A stretch of DNA of 35,259 nucleotides from an uncultured Collinsella sp. (GCA_938036665.1 CALHWR010000087.1:1-35259), one strand, 5' to 3'; shown: positions 8,331 through 18,066, counted from the stretch's first letter. Notes: generated by a model from the sequence alone, not told the origin. Numbers and translations: made by a program.

Positions 8331-8756
8331 ATGAACAAGTTGAGGACGCTTGCCGACGTGTTGCGCCAGGCTGGCTTTGCGCGCATCACGGGCCTGTTTC
8401 TTGTGTTCTATCTGCTGTGCTCGACGGCCGTCTGGCTGTCCGAGCCCACGACCCTCACCTTTGGCGATGGACTTTGGTTTAGCTTTGAGACGGTCTCGAC
8501 CATCGGCTTTGGTGACATTCCGGCCGAGACACCGGTTGCCCGCGCGATTACCGTCGTCTTGAGCGTCATCAGCATCTTCTACATCGCCATGCTTACGGGC
8601 GTGGCGGTGAACTACTGCAATACGCTCATCAAGATGCGCCAAAAGGACACCATGGCGCGCTTTATGGACGATCTTGAGCATTTGGAAGAGCTCGATCGTG
8701 ACGAGCTCGCCGATCTTTCGCGTCGCGTGCGCGAGTATCGTCGACGCCAGCGCTAG
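8331..8756 (+). CDS. Two-transmembrane potassium channel (ion_trans_2)
   Basis: A 141-residue minimal K+ channel subunit: a first membrane helix (about 17-36), a pore helix and selectivity filter STIGFGD at about residues 56-62 (a variant of TVGYGD), and a second helix (about 72-95), then a charged C-terminal tail (EHLEELDRDELADLSRRVREYRRRQ) likely to form a coiled coil. Such proteins assemble as tetramers in the cytoplasmic membrane. There is no RCK/TrkA domain, so gating is unknown. AAGGGG precedes the ATG. The downstream LOG-family gene starts 36 bases later on the same strand and may be co-transcribed. Confidence 0.88.
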   Translation: MNKLRTLADVLRQAGFARITGLFLVFYLLCSTAVWLSEPTTLTFGDGLWFSFETVSTIGFGDIPAETPVARAITVVLSVISIFYIAMLTGVAVNYCNTLIKMRQKDTMARFMDDLEHLEELDRDELADLSRRVREYRRRQR

Positions 8757-8792
8757 AACGGGCGCCGTGCGTCACGATGAGGGGGACTGAAT

Positions 8793-9326
8793 ATGAATAT
8801 CACCGTGTATCTGGGTGCCAGCGTCGGTAATGACCCGGCGTTTCTGCCCGCGGTGCAGGAGCTGGGCAACTGGATTGGCGCTAACGGACACGCGTTGGTA
8901 TACGGCGGGTCCAAGTCGGGCTTGATGGGCGCGCTCGCCGATAGCGTGCTCGATGCCGGTGGACACGTGACGGGCGTGGAGCCGAGCTTTTTTATCGAGG
9001 CCGAGTTTCAGCACGATGGCATCGACGACCTCATCGTGACGAGCGACATGGCCGAGCGCAAGGCCAAGATGATCGAGCTTGGTGATGCCTTCATTGCCTT
9101 TCCCGGCGGGACGGGTACGCTCGAGGAGATTGCCGAGGTCATGTCGGCCGTGTCGCTGGGGCATCTGAGCGCGCCGTGCATCCTGTATAACCTGGACGGT
9201 TACTACAACGATCTCAAGGCGCTGCTCGGACGCATGATTGATAAAGGGCTTTCGAGCCCGAGGCGCCAGCACGGCATCTACTTTGCCGACGATTTGCGCG
9301 AGATTGCCTCGATTATCAACGGATAA
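8793..9326 (+). CDS. LOG-family nucleotide phosphoribohydrolase-like protein
   Basis: A 177-residue Rossmann-fold protein of the LOG (lysine decarboxylase-like) family. It shows the family signature PGGTGTLEE at about residues 104-112 and a glycine-rich YGGSKSGLMGALA near residues 38-50. Characterised relatives hydrolyse nucleoside 5'-monophosphates, including cytokinin riboside monophosphates, to base and ribose 5-phosphate; older annotations as lysine decarboxylases are misleading. GGGGGAC sits nine bases before the ATG. It follows the K+ channel gene closely; the functional link, if any, is unknown. Confidence 0.88.
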   Translation: MNITVYLGASVGNDPAFLPAVQELGNWIGANGHALVYGGSKSGLMGALADSVLDAGGHVTGVEPSFFIEAEFQHDGIDDLIVTSDMAERKAKMIELGDAFIAFPGGTGTLEEIAEVMSAVSLGHLSAPCILYNLDGYYNDLKALLGRMIDKGLSSPRRQHGIYFADDLREIASIING

Positions 9327-9406
9327 GTCTTGAGCCTGCCCCACTATGACTCCCAATGGTGCCGTTTGCGGCGCAGACGGTTGGCTCGTTCGGGTAACGC
9401 TCGCTC

Positions 9407-9412
9407 TACAAT
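9407..9412 (+). promoter_or_regulatory. -10 box for the CLC channel gene
   Basis: TACAAT at 9407-9412 lies 39 bases before the CLC start codon, which has its own GGGAGG site. A -35-like TTGGCT at 9381-9386 gives a long 20-base spacer, so the -35 is uncertain. The TACAAT hexamer recurs before prfC (12984-12989), trmO and ung in this window. Confidence 0.4.
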
Positions 9413-9451
9413 AAAACGTATCTTTGCCGAATTTGACCACGGGAGGTCCCG

Positions 9452-10750
9452 ATGGATAGTCTTGCAAAACCCAAAAACCGTGCGCTGTTTTTAGTTAGCG
9501 TTGCCGTGACCGGTGCGTTCGCAGGCGCCGCGGTCTGGCTGTTCTTTTTTGCGATGGAGCACGGTGTCGACTATCTATGGACCGAGATTCCGCACGCGCT
9601 GGGCGTCGCTTCGCCTGAGCTCGCGAGCGGCCCGTTCGGTTTTCTGCCGTACCCGTTTTTTGTCTGCTTGCTGGGCGGCCTGCTGATCGGTCTGTACGAA
9701 AAGATTACGGGCACCAAGACCGATGACCTCAACCAGGTGATGGCCAAGGTTAAACAAGACGGTCGCTACCCGTACGACAACCTCGGCAAGCTTTCGCTTG
9801 CGGCATTGCTGCCGCTGCTGTTTGGCGGAAGTATTGGACCGGAGGCCGGCCTGACCGGAGTTATCGCGGGTCTGTGCAGCTGGGTCGGCGACCGCATGCG
9901 TCGCTTTGGCGCCGAGTTTAGGGAGCTCACGCTGCTGGGCACCCAGGCTGCCCTGACGGCGCTCTTTACCGCGCCCGTGTTTGGCTTTGTGGCGCCGCTC
10001 GCCGGTAGCGCCGACGGCCAGGGCGCTGGCGAGGACTCCGCGTCCGATGAGATCACCATCAAGCTGCCCAAGGCGCAAAAGACCGTGGTCTACGGCATCG
10101 CGATTGCCGGCGGTCTGGGCACCTATCTGCTGCTCGGCCAGCTTATGGGCGGCGGCATGGGCATGCCCAGGTTCGAGGCCGCCCAGGTGGGTAATCTTGA
10201 GCTTGCCTGGCTTATTCCTCTGTCGCTCGTCGGTACGGTCTGCGGCTGGCTGTACTTTGTCTCGGAGCACGCGAGCGAGGCATTGGCCCACGCCATAGGG
10301 GAGCGCCCGGTCGTCAAGGCCATGCTGGCCGGCCTGGCGCTCGCCATCTGTGGCACGGTCCTGCCCTACACCATGTTTGCCGGCGAGACCCAGGCCGATG
10401 TGCTCATGGAAACCTATCTGACCATTCCCGCTGGCGTGCTTATCGCGACCGGTCTTGTTAAGGCCATGCTGACGCCCGCCCTCATCAACCTTGGTTGGCG
10501 CGGCGGCCACTTCTTCCCGGTTATCTTCTCGGGTGTGAGCCTGGGCTATGGCCTTGCCATCCTCACCGGCGCAGATCCGGTCTTTTGCGTCGCCGTCTGC
10601 ACCGCCTCGACGATGGGCGCCGTCATGCGTCAGCCCGTCATGGTCGTGGGCCTGCTGCTCATGTGCTTCCCGCTCAAGGGCATCGTCTGCATGATCATCG
10701 CCGCTGTTATCGCCGCCGGCATTCCGCTTCCCAAGCCGCTGCGCAAGTAG
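9452..10750 (+). CDS. CLC-family chloride channel/antiporter, divergent filter
   Basis: A 432-residue polytopic membrane protein with the CLC architecture. The N-terminal half carries FGGSIGPEAGLTGVIAGLCSW (about 128-148), at the position of the CLC GxxGP filter motif, and the C-terminal half carries GWRGGHFFPVIFSG (about 349-362), matching the CLC GxFxP filter segment. The canonical GREGP is GSIGP here, so the gating glutamate is replaced by Ile, and a Glu follows the Pro instead. This places it in a divergent GPEA-type branch; whether it is a channel or exchanger, and for which anion, is unknown. GGGAGG precedes the ATG. No CBS domains are present. Confidence 0.85.
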   Translation: MDSLAKPKNRALFLVSVAVTGAFAGAAVWLFFFAMEHGVDYLWTEIPHALGVASPELASGPFGFLPYPFFVCLLGGLLIGLYEKITGTKTDDLNQVMAKVKQDGRYPYDNLGKLSLAALLPLLFGGSIGPEAGLTGVIAGLCSWVGDRMRRFGAEFRELTLLGTQAALTALFTAPVFGFVAPLAGSADGQGAGEDSASDEITIKLPKAQKTVVYGIAIAGGLGTYLLLGQLMGGGMGMPRFEAAQVGNLELAWLIPLSLVGTVCGWLYFVSEHASEALAHAIGERPVVKAMLAGLALAICGTVLPYTMFAGETQADVLMETYLTIPAGVLIATGLVKAMLTPALINLGWRGGHFFPVIFSGVSLGYGLAILTGADPVFCVAVCTASTMGAVMRQPVMVVGLLLMCFPLKGIVCMIIAAVIAAGIPLPKPLRK

Positions 10751-10845
10751 TACGGTGGCGCACGCCGGGGACATGCCGTTTGCCATGGATTTGCGGATGG
10801 GCGATTGCGACCGATTGCGGCCCGCGTGGGTCGAGATTTGCTTGC

Positions 10846-11544
10846 CTACAGGTCGCGTGCCCGATAGACCTTGGTGCTGACGGTGCAGCTGATTGCACAT
10901 AGCGTGAGGGCCAGTACGGCAATTCCTGCGCACAGGCAGCCGAGGACGGCGGGATCGGGATTCGCCCCAGCAATCGACATGAGCCAGTTGCTGATGGGGT
11001 TGGAGGAGCTCAGCGTGGCCATGGCAAGGCATCCGAGCAGGGCAAACAGGCCGACGGAAAGGCGCAGCGCCTCCATGTGTCCAAATCGAAAGAACAGCGG
11101 CTGTGCCAGAAACACCATCATGAGGGAGATGAGCATCGATGCGGCGGAGGCTATTGTGGTCTCAAAGACGATCTGTCCCGTCGAGGGCATGCCCGTGTGA
11201 TCGAAGAACGGAAGAGTGATGGTGCTCAAAAGCACGGTCGCGCACGCCATGATGGCCGAGAAGGCAACAATGCAGAGGTAACGTGCGCAGATGATGTCTT
11301 TGCGCGAGAGGGGCAGCGTTGCCCGATAGCGCTCCCATCCGTTTTGATTGTCGTAGCCGGCCAGCGAGCTCATGACCACGATGGGCGACATGGCACTGAC
11401 CGCGCAGGCGCCGGCGCTCATACTGGCATCGCCATCCGATGCGTTGGCGAGGGTTAGTACGACGAAGATGAACAGGCCGACGCCCGCGATGCTCGGGACA
11501 AGCGTGCGGACGATGGCGAGCTCAGACATAAAGGCGCGTTTCAT
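10846..11544 (-). CDS. ABC-2 type transporter permease
   Basis: A 232-residue integral membrane protein with about six hydrophobic segments, resembling the ABC2_membrane_5 type permeases that pair with YtrA-regulated ATPases. The central cytosolic segment NQNGWERYRATLPLSRKDIICARYL (about residues 66-90) is characteristic of this permease group. Its ATG overlaps the stop of the ATPase gene as ATGA (11541-11544), implying translational coupling. The substrate is unknown; relatives act in cell-envelope stress or antimicrobial peptide export. It is the third gene of the GntR-ATPase-permease operon. Confidence 0.85.
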   Translation of the reverse strand: MKRAFMSELAIVRTLVPSIAGVGLFIFVVLTLANASDGDASMSAGACAVSAMSPIVVMSSLAGYDNQNGWERYRATLPLSRKDIICARYLCIVAFSAIMACATVLLSTITLPFFDHTGMPSTGQIVFETTIASAASMLISLMMVFLAQPLFFRFGHMEALRLSVGLFALLGCLAMATLSSSNPISNWLMSIAGANPDPAVLGCLCAGIAVLALTLCAISCTVSTKVYRARDL

Positions 11545-12417
11545 TTCGAAGCCCCTTTCAGTATGAGGCGAAGATAGTCATCAATGGTTGCCCGGTCGCA
11601 GGGAATCTCGGGGAAGGCCTCGAGCGCCTCGCGACGGTTGGGTACGAGCACGTCCACGCTATAGGCGTGGTGGGCGGCACGGGCACCTTCGACGCAAGCC
11701 ATAAGCTCTGCGGCCTGTGCTTGGGTGCAGTGGGCGATGCCGGCTCGGTCGGTAATGTCCTCGCGCGTCAAACACAATCGAGCCGTTATCGATGCAGATG
11801 ACGCGGTCGGCAGTGCGATCGAGGTCGGATGTAATGTGGCTCGAGAGCAGCACGCTGTGCTGGCCGTCGGCGACAAAGGCAAGCAACTCGTCGAGCAGTT
11901 CCTCGCGCGCCATGGGATCGAGGCCCGCGGTGGCTTCGTCCAAAACGAGCAGCTTGGCATTGTGGCTGAGCGCACAGGCGAGCTGCAGCTTCATGCCCAT
12001 GCCGCGGGAGAGGTCCTTGACCTTCGTCTTGGGATCGAGGCCAAATCGGTCGATGAATCCGGCGAACGTTTCGCAGCTCCACGTGGGGTATGCCGGGCCT
12101 ACGAGTTTCTCGACCTGGCCCACCTTGAGCGTGGAGGGGAAGGGACACGTGTCCAGGACAAGCCCGATGCGGGAGCGCAGGTGGCGCTGCGTCTCGTCGG
12201 GCGCGTTGGCGTCGCAGCGCTGTCCAAGCAGATGCACCTCGCCGGCATCGGGCTTTATAAGCCCAAGCGCGGCGCGAATGGTCGTCGTCTTGCCGGCGCC
12301 ATTTGCGCCCACAAAGCCAACGATCTGGCCGGGCTCCACGGCAAGCGTGACGTCGCGCAGTGAAAAGCGGTCGCTCACGCGGCGCGATACACCTTTAAGT
12401 TCTAGCAACTTTTGCAT
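11541..12417 (-). pseudogene. ABC transporter ATP-binding protein, frameshifted near its C-terminus
   Basis: ATPase partner of the adjacent permease. The nucleotide-binding core is complete in one frame: Walker A GANGAGKTT (37-45), a degenerate signature LSRGM (136-140, usually LSGGQ), Walker B LLVLDEATAGLD (156-167) and the H-loop SSHITSDLD with His 194. At about 11760-11770, just after DNGSIVFDAR, the frame breaks: the family-like continuation EDITDRAGIAHCTQ and the final 70 or so residues lie one base over. One base extra in GCGCGAGG would explain it. The C-terminal frame still ends in the ATGA overlap with the permease. AAGAAAGG lies before ATG 12417. Either a recent mutation or a sequence error; without correction the product would be a core ATPase with a scrambled tail. 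Confidence 0.8.
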
Positions 12418-12440
12418 GGTATAGCCTTTCTTGCAGATGG

Positions 12441-12821
12441 CTACTGCATGGTTTCGGGGGCTACGAGGTCGAGCATCTCGTGCAGCTTGTCGCGCGTGAC
12501 GCCCAAGGCTTCGGCTTGGCTCGCCGCTTTCGCAAGCAGCTCTTCGATATGGCAGAGCTGGTTTTCGCGCAAGAGTTCTTGGTTGCCCTCGGCGACAAAA
12601 CAGCCCTTGCCCTGCACGGTGCAGATAAAGCCGAGTTGCTCCAGGTCGGCGTAGGCGCGCTTGGTGGTGATGACACTCACGCCAAGATCGCTCGCGAGTG
12701 CACGGATGCTGGGGAGTTTGGCTCCCGCAGCGAGCGCGCCCGAAAGGATCTGAGCTTTGACTTGCGAGGCTATTTGCTCGTAGATGGGCTTGTCGCTCGA
12801 ATTGGATAGGATGATGTCCAC
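12441..12821 (-). CDS. GntR-family regulator, YtrA type
   Basis: A 126-residue regulator with the GntR winged helix (residues about 10-75: PIYEQIASQVKAQILSG, KLPSIRALASDLGVS, TTKRAYADLEQLGF, then the wing QGKGCFVA) and a short C-terminal helical tail of the YtrA subfamily, lacking a large ligand domain. YtrA-type regulators repress their own ABC operons and respond to envelope stress or antibiotics. The start is GTG (12819-12821) with AAGGAG five bases upstream. It heads the ATPase/permease operon; the ATPase ATG follows 23 bases after its stop. A palindrome at 12849-12882 is the probable operator. Confidence 0.9.
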   Translation of the reverse strand: MDIILSNSSDKPIYEQIASQVKAQILSGALAAGAKLPSIRALASDLGVSVITTKRAYADLEQLGFICTVQGKGCFVAEGNQELLRENQLCHIEELLAKAASQAEALGVTRDKLHEMLDLVAPETMQ

Positions 12822-12848
12822 AGCGGCTCCTTAGCTGATGGGCTACAC

Positions 12849-12882
12849 GTGTATATAACCGGTAAGCACAGTATATATACAC
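12849..12882 (-). promoter_or_regulatory. Palindromic operator/promoter of the GntR-ABC operon
   Basis: GTGTATATA (12849-12857) and TATATACAC (12874-12882) form a perfect 9-bp inverted repeat with a 16-base spacer, 28 bases upstream of the GTG start. On the minus strand TATACT within the right arm is a good -10 candidate, so a bound repressor would cover the promoter. GTGTAT/ATACAC operators are typical of the YtrA group, supporting autoregulation. Confidence 0.6.
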
Positions 12883-13036
12883 TATGTACAGTTACGCAAG
12901 AGACAAATTCGGATTGGGCCGGCTACCCAGGCCCCAACTGATGAATTTGTCCTGATAGGTGCCCTATGGCGGGATTTCGCGGCTACAATAGTACGGTTAC
13001 AACGACGTAATGCACTCAATGCAAGAAAGGATCCGC

Positions 13037-14650
<1,614 letters not shown>

Positions 14651-14658
14651 TGCATCGG

Positions 14659-14690
14659 CGCGGTGGCCCTGTGGGGCTGCCGCGTCGTTT
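14659..14690 (+). terminator. Hairpin terminator after prfC
   Basis: An 11-bp stem (14659-14669 with 14674-14684, two G-T wobbles) closes a TGTG loop and is followed by TCGTTT. The T-tract is short, so termination may be partial. It separates prfC from the transporter promoter that starts at 14693. Confidence 0.5.
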
Positions 14691-14692
14691 GC

Positions 14693-14721
14693 TTGCCTGA
14701 TGCCGTGTGAGCGGCTATTAT
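14693..14721 (+). promoter_or_regulatory. Promoter of the VUT transporter-SDR operon
   Basis: TTGCCT (14693-14698) and TATTAT (14716-14721) are separated by exactly 17 bases. The leader of about 80 bases includes a 7-bp hairpin (CGAGCAG 14751-14757 with CTGCTCG 14773-14779) and an A-rich AAACCTAAAACC stretch before the AAAGGAG site. No known riboswitch could be matched to it. Confidence 0.6.
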
Positions 14722-14806
14722 ACCCATCGTCGTCTCAAGCCCGTGACGTCCGAGCAGTTCGGGTCCGATATCCTGCTCGTTAAACCTAAAACCAAAGGAG
14801 TACATA

Positions 14807-15529
14807 ATGATCAAGAAGGTCATGGAGGACTACAAGGTCCTGTTGCGGAGCATTCCCGCGGCAACGGTTTCGCTGTTTTTCGTGAGCGTCATCATGATGA
14901 ACCTGCTGGCCAACAAAGAGCTTATCAGCCTGCCATATCTGGCGCTCGACTGCGGCTTTGTGGTGAGCTGGGTCTCGTTTTTGTGCCAGGACATGATCTG
15001 CAAGCGTTTTGGCGCCAAGGCATCCATCAAAATCTCTATCCTCGCGCTGGCGGTCAACCTGGCCGTAAGCCTGTGCTTTTGGCTGTGCTCGCTCACGCCC
15101 GGCATGTGGGGCGCCTACTATGACACGGGCATGATCGAGGTCAACACCGCCCTTAACGCCACCATCGGCGGCACCTGGTACGTGGTGTTGGGCTCTTCGC
15201 TGGCAATGCTCGTTTCCGCCGTGGTGAACTCCACGCTCAACCAGTCGCTCGGCCGTATGCTCAAAAAGAATAACTTTGCGAGCTTTGCCTTCCGTTCCTA
15301 TGTGTCCACGGGTGTTGGCCAGTTTATCGACAACCTGGTCTTTGCCATTGTGGTGAGCCACACGTTCTTTGGTTGGACCTGGGTACAGGTCCTTATGTGC
15401 TCGCTGACCGGCGCTGTTGCCGAGCTGCTGTGCGAGGTCTTCCTGAGCCCCGTGGGCTACAAGGTCGTGCGTGGCTGGGAGCGTGAGAATGTGGGCGCCG
15501 AGTACCTCGAGCGCCACGCAATCGCCTAA
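14807..15529 (+). CDS. VUT-family (YhhQ-like) transporter, putative queuosine-precursor uptake
   Basis: A 240-residue membrane protein with about six helices, matching the VUT_1/YhhQ family. Recognised by FVVSWVSFLCQDMICKRFG (about 51-69; the family's D-x-x-x-x-x-[FY]-G after TM2), NFASFAFRSYVSTGVGQFIDNLVF (about 162-185), and the C-terminal GAVAELLCEVFLSPVGYKVV. E. coli YhhQ imports preQ0/preQ1 and some family members take up queuine, so a queuosine-precursor role is inferred. AAAGGAG precedes the ATG. The SDR gene follows after nine bases with its own AAGGAG site, so the two form an operon. Confidence 0.85.
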   Translation: MIKKVMEDYKVLLRSIPAATVSLFFVSVIMMNLLANKELISLPYLALDCGFVVSWVSFLCQDMICKRFGAKASIKISILALAVNLAVSLCFWLCSLTPGMWGAYYDTGMIEVNTALNATIGGTWYVVLGSSLAMLVSAVVNSTLNQSLGRMLKKNNFASFAFRSYVSTGVGQFIDNLVFAIVVSHTFFGWTWVQVLMCSLTGAVAELLCEVFLSPVGYKVVRGWERENVGAEYLERHAIA

Positions 15530-15538
15530 GGAGCAAGT

Positions 15539-16219
15539 ATGCGGGTTTTGATCACGGGTGCTTCGGGTGGTATTGGAGCCGCGTGCGTGCAGCGCTTTTT
15601 GGACGAGGGTCACGAGGTCGTGGGCTTTGATCTGCTGCCGGCGGCAGTCGAGCACGAGCGCTATCGCCATCTGATCGTCGATGTCCGCGAGCCGGATTCG
15701 TTTCCAGACGAGCTTGAACCCCAGGTGATCGTGAACGTTGCCGGCACGCAGGATTCGGCCGACGATATTGCCGCCAACCTGTGCGGCACCATCAACGTGA
15801 CCGAGCGCTATGCCTTTGTGGGGGAGGGGCTTGCCGCCAAGCCGGCGCCGGCCATTACATCCGTGGTCAATGTGGGGTCGGCGAGCGGGCATACGGGATC
15901 GGAGTTTCCCGCCTATGCCGCCAGCAAGGGCGGCGTTATCGCCTACACCAAGAACCTTGCAAACCGTCTGGCGCCGCAGGCTATCGCCAACAGTGTGGAC
16001 CCGGGCGGCGTTATCACGCCGCTCAACCGTTGCGTGATGGAAGACGAACACCTGTGGAACCAGATTATGGAGCTCACGCCGCTTAAACGCTGGGCCACCG
16101 CCCAAGAGATCGCCGAGTGGATCTACTTTGTGGGCGTGACCAACCGGTTTATGACCGGGCAGAGCCTGCTGATCGATGGCGGCGAGGCCGGCCGCACACA
16201 ATTTATTTGGCCCGAATAG
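15539..16219 (+). CDS. SDR-family oxidoreductase
   Basis: A 226-residue short-chain dehydrogenase/reductase. The nucleotide motif GASGGIG (7-13) is at the N-terminus; NVAG (66-69) and a GSASG serine (about 113-117) precede the catalytic Y-x-x-x-K (YAASK, Tyr 126 and Lys 130). The later PGGVITPLNR and the C-terminal FMTGQSLLIDGGE are classical SDR features. Asp at about 31 (GFDLLP) suggests NAD rather than NADP. It is shorter than many SDRs between motif I and NVAG. AAGGAG lies six bases before the ATG. The pairing with a VUT transporter is notable but the substrate is unknown. A strong terminator follows. Confidence 0.85.
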   Translation: MRVLITGASGGIGAACVQRFLDEGHEVVGFDLLPAAVEHERYRHLIVDVREPDSFPDELEPQVIVNVAGTQDSADDIAANLCGTINVTERYAFVGEGLAAKPAPAITSVVNVGSASGHTGSEFPAYAASKGGVIAYTKNLANRLAPQAIANSVDPGGVITPLNRCVMEDEHLWNQIMELTPLKRWATAQEIAEWIYFVGVTNRFMTGQSLLIDGGEAGRTQFIWPE

Positions 16220-16222
16220 GAA

Positions 16223-16257
16223 ACGCGCCCGATGGGAAGCCGTCGGGCGCGTTTTTT
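16223..16257 (+). terminator. Rho-independent terminator of the VUT-SDR operon
   Basis: A 13-bp GC-rich stem (ACGCGCCCGATGG 16223-16235 with 16240-16252, one wobble) and a GAAG loop are followed by TTTTTT (16252-16257). This is a textbook intrinsic terminator on the plus strand. It sits between convergent genes, but the minus-strand side has only a short T-run. Confidence 0.9.
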
Positions 16258-16270
16258 GATGTATCGATTT

Positions 16271-16996
16271 TTAGCCGAGGCAAGTCCAGTTGACGGGGGT
16301 CGAGCCGTGCTGTTCGAGTAGCCGATTGGCAGCGGAGAAGGGGCACGACCCCATAAAAGCGGGGAGTTCTGCCGTGGCACGGTTTGCCGAAAGCGGCGAG
16401 GGGTGCGTAGAGGCCAGACAGAACTTGCCGGTTGCCTTTCCCGCGCCGGTCGCGGCGAGCTTGCCTTCGACCATCTGCTGGGCAAAGCGACCCCATGCCA
16501 AAAAGACGACCGGCTGGGGCAGCTGACAGCAGCGTTCGATGACGTAATCGGTCAGGGTGCTCCAGCCCAGCTTGGCGTGCGAGTTGGCGGCATGCTCGCG
16601 CACGGTGAGCGTCGTGTTGAGGAGCAGGACGCCCTGTTGTGCCCATGGGGTTAGGTCTCCCGTGGCGGGAATGGGACAACCCAGATCGGCGTTGAGTTCC
16701 TTATAGATGTTGCGCAGGCTCGGCGGCAACTTGGTTTGCGACGCGGGGACCGAGAACGATAACCCCATGGCCTGGTTGGGTCCGTGATAGGGATCTTGAC
16801 CCAAAATGACAACCTTGACCTGGTTGGCCGGCGTATAGGCGAGGGCATTGAGGATGTCGTCTTGTGCCGGGTAGATAGTCTGCTCGGCACGTAAAAGGGC
16901 GATGCGCTCGAGCAGCTGGTTCGTTGTGTCACGTACCGGCTGCGGCGCATCGCCCAACCAAGTTGCTATGTTGCGGTCGCGAGTTGCGGTGTCCAT
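16271..16996 (-). CDS. ung: Uracil-DNA glycosylase, family 1
   Basis: A 241-residue family 1 UDG, which excises uracil from DNA to start base-excision repair. Catalytic motif GQDPYHGPNQAMGLSFSV at about 66-83 (water-activating Asp 68), LLLNTTLTV (about 124-132; the Asn that reads uracil), VVFLAWGRFAQ (about 163-173) and the minor-groove loop HPSPLSA (198-204, with His 198). Length is slightly above E. coli Ung (229). AAAGGAG precedes the ATG by four bases. A TACAAT box (minus strand, 17037-17032) overlaps the stop codon of the upstream EamA gene, so ung probably has its own promoter. Confidence 0.96.
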   Translation of the reverse strand: MDTATRDRNIATWLGDAPQPVRDTTNQLLERIALLRAEQTIYPAQDDILNALAYTPANQVKVVILGQDPYHGPNQAMGLSFSVPASQTKLPPSLRNIYKELNADLGCPIPATGDLTPWAQQGVLLLNTTLTVREHAANSHAKLGWSTLTDYVIERCCQLPQPVVFLAWGRFAQQMVEGKLAATGAGKATGKFCLASTHPSPLSANRATAELPAFMGSCPFSAANRLLEQHGSTPVNWTCLG

Positions 16997-17029
16997 GGGG
17001 CTCCTTTACGGCAGATGCTCTGTTGGCAT

Positions 17030-17986
17030 CTATTGTAAAGGCGCACCGGTTGCCTTTATGCCGCGGCTGCATGAAGAGTGGGGTCTACGAGACGCGCTCG
17101 GGCGCTCCTGCCATGTGAGCGTGTCCTTGCGAGCGAAGGCGCGGAGCTCGACGGTTGCCACCATCACACCGGTGAGGATGAGGGCGGCGCCAAAGAAGGC
17201 GATGGGGCTCAGGACCTCGCCGACCAGGAAGAACGAGAAGACGGCGGAGCAGACCGGCTCCAGCGAGAAGGCAAAGCCGGTGGTCTCGGCGGGCACGTGG
17301 GGCTGCACGAGCGTCTGGGTGATAAAGCCGTAGGCAGAGCAGATGAGTGCGAGCGCGACGACCACGACGATTTCGTTGGGCGTGCTGGGAAGCGTGAAGC
17401 CGCCCAAGGTGCACGCGGCGATGCCCGAGAACAGGCCGCCAAAGCCCAGCTGCCAAACACCCAAGGCCAGTGGGTCGACTTCTTCGACAAAGCGCTTGGC
17501 TACGATAATGTGGCTGGCATAGATAAAGGCTGAGAGCAACATGATGATCGCGCCGGGATTCAGGCTGGTAAAGTCGGCACCCGAGAGCAGCAGCATACCG
17601 CAGGTGACGATGGCGGTGCCGATGAGTACCTTGCGCTCGGGGGCGCGACGCAGCAGGGCGGCGTTGGCAAACGGCACGATCACGACCGTCAGGCTCTGCA
17701 AAAAGCCAGCGGTGGAGGCGGAGGTGAGGCTGGAGCCCAGGCACATGCAGGTGAGCTCGGTTGCCATGATGGCGCCGATGATGGCGGCGCGAACCATCAG
17801 GTCACGGTTGATGCGCAGCGCGTGCTTGTGAAAGAGCACAAGGCAAGCTGCAAAGGCGATGATGCAGCGCAGCGCAACGATGCTCGTGGCGTTCATGCTG
17901 TCCATGCCGATCTTCATGAGGGGGTACGAAAAGCCCCATGCGACGGGAACGGAAAATGAGAGCGCGATTGCTTTTTTGCGATCCAT
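17030..17986 (-). CDS. EamA-family (DMT) transporter
   Basis: A 318-residue membrane protein with about ten helices in two EamA repeats (residues about 5-135 and 150-280), the drug/metabolite transporter architecture. Seen: PVAWGFSYPLMKIG (14-27), LTSASTAGFLQSLTVVIVPF (about 107-126) and LEPVCSAVFSFFLVGE (about 241-256), the conserved end-of-repeat segments. It ends in a positively charged tail with Ser/Arg clusters. AAAGGAG lies before the ATG. It is divergent from the LysR gene; LysR proteins often regulate the divergent exporter, so its substrate may be that regulator's ligand. No substrate can be read from sequence. Confidence 0.88.
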   Translation of the reverse strand: MDRKKAIALSFSVPVAWGFSYPLMKIGMDSMNATSIVALRCIIAFAACLVLFHKHALRINRDLMVRAAIIGAIMATELTCMCLGSSLTSASTAGFLQSLTVVIVPFANAALLRRAPERKVLIGTAIVTCGMLLLSGADFTSLNPGAIIMLLSAFIYASHIIVAKRFVEEVDPLALGVWQLGFGGLFSGIAACTLGGFTLPSTPNEIVVVVALALICSAYGFITQTLVQPHVPAETTGFAFSLEPVCSAVFSFFLVGEVLSPIAFFGAALILTGVMVATVELRAFARKDTLTWQERPSASRRPHSSCSRGIKATGAPLQ

Positions 17987-18066
17987 GGGACTCCTTTTGT
18001 TACAGAACGGTTTCGCAAAAAGGATTCTGCTCCCAGATATGGATGTAGTAAAGCGAATGTATCTTC

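Noticed and set aside
14745-14806. preQ1 riboswitch before the VUT transporter
   Set aside because: A hairpin and an A-rich tract are present, but the loop and tail do not match preQ1-I, -II or -III patterns that I know; left as an unassigned leader.
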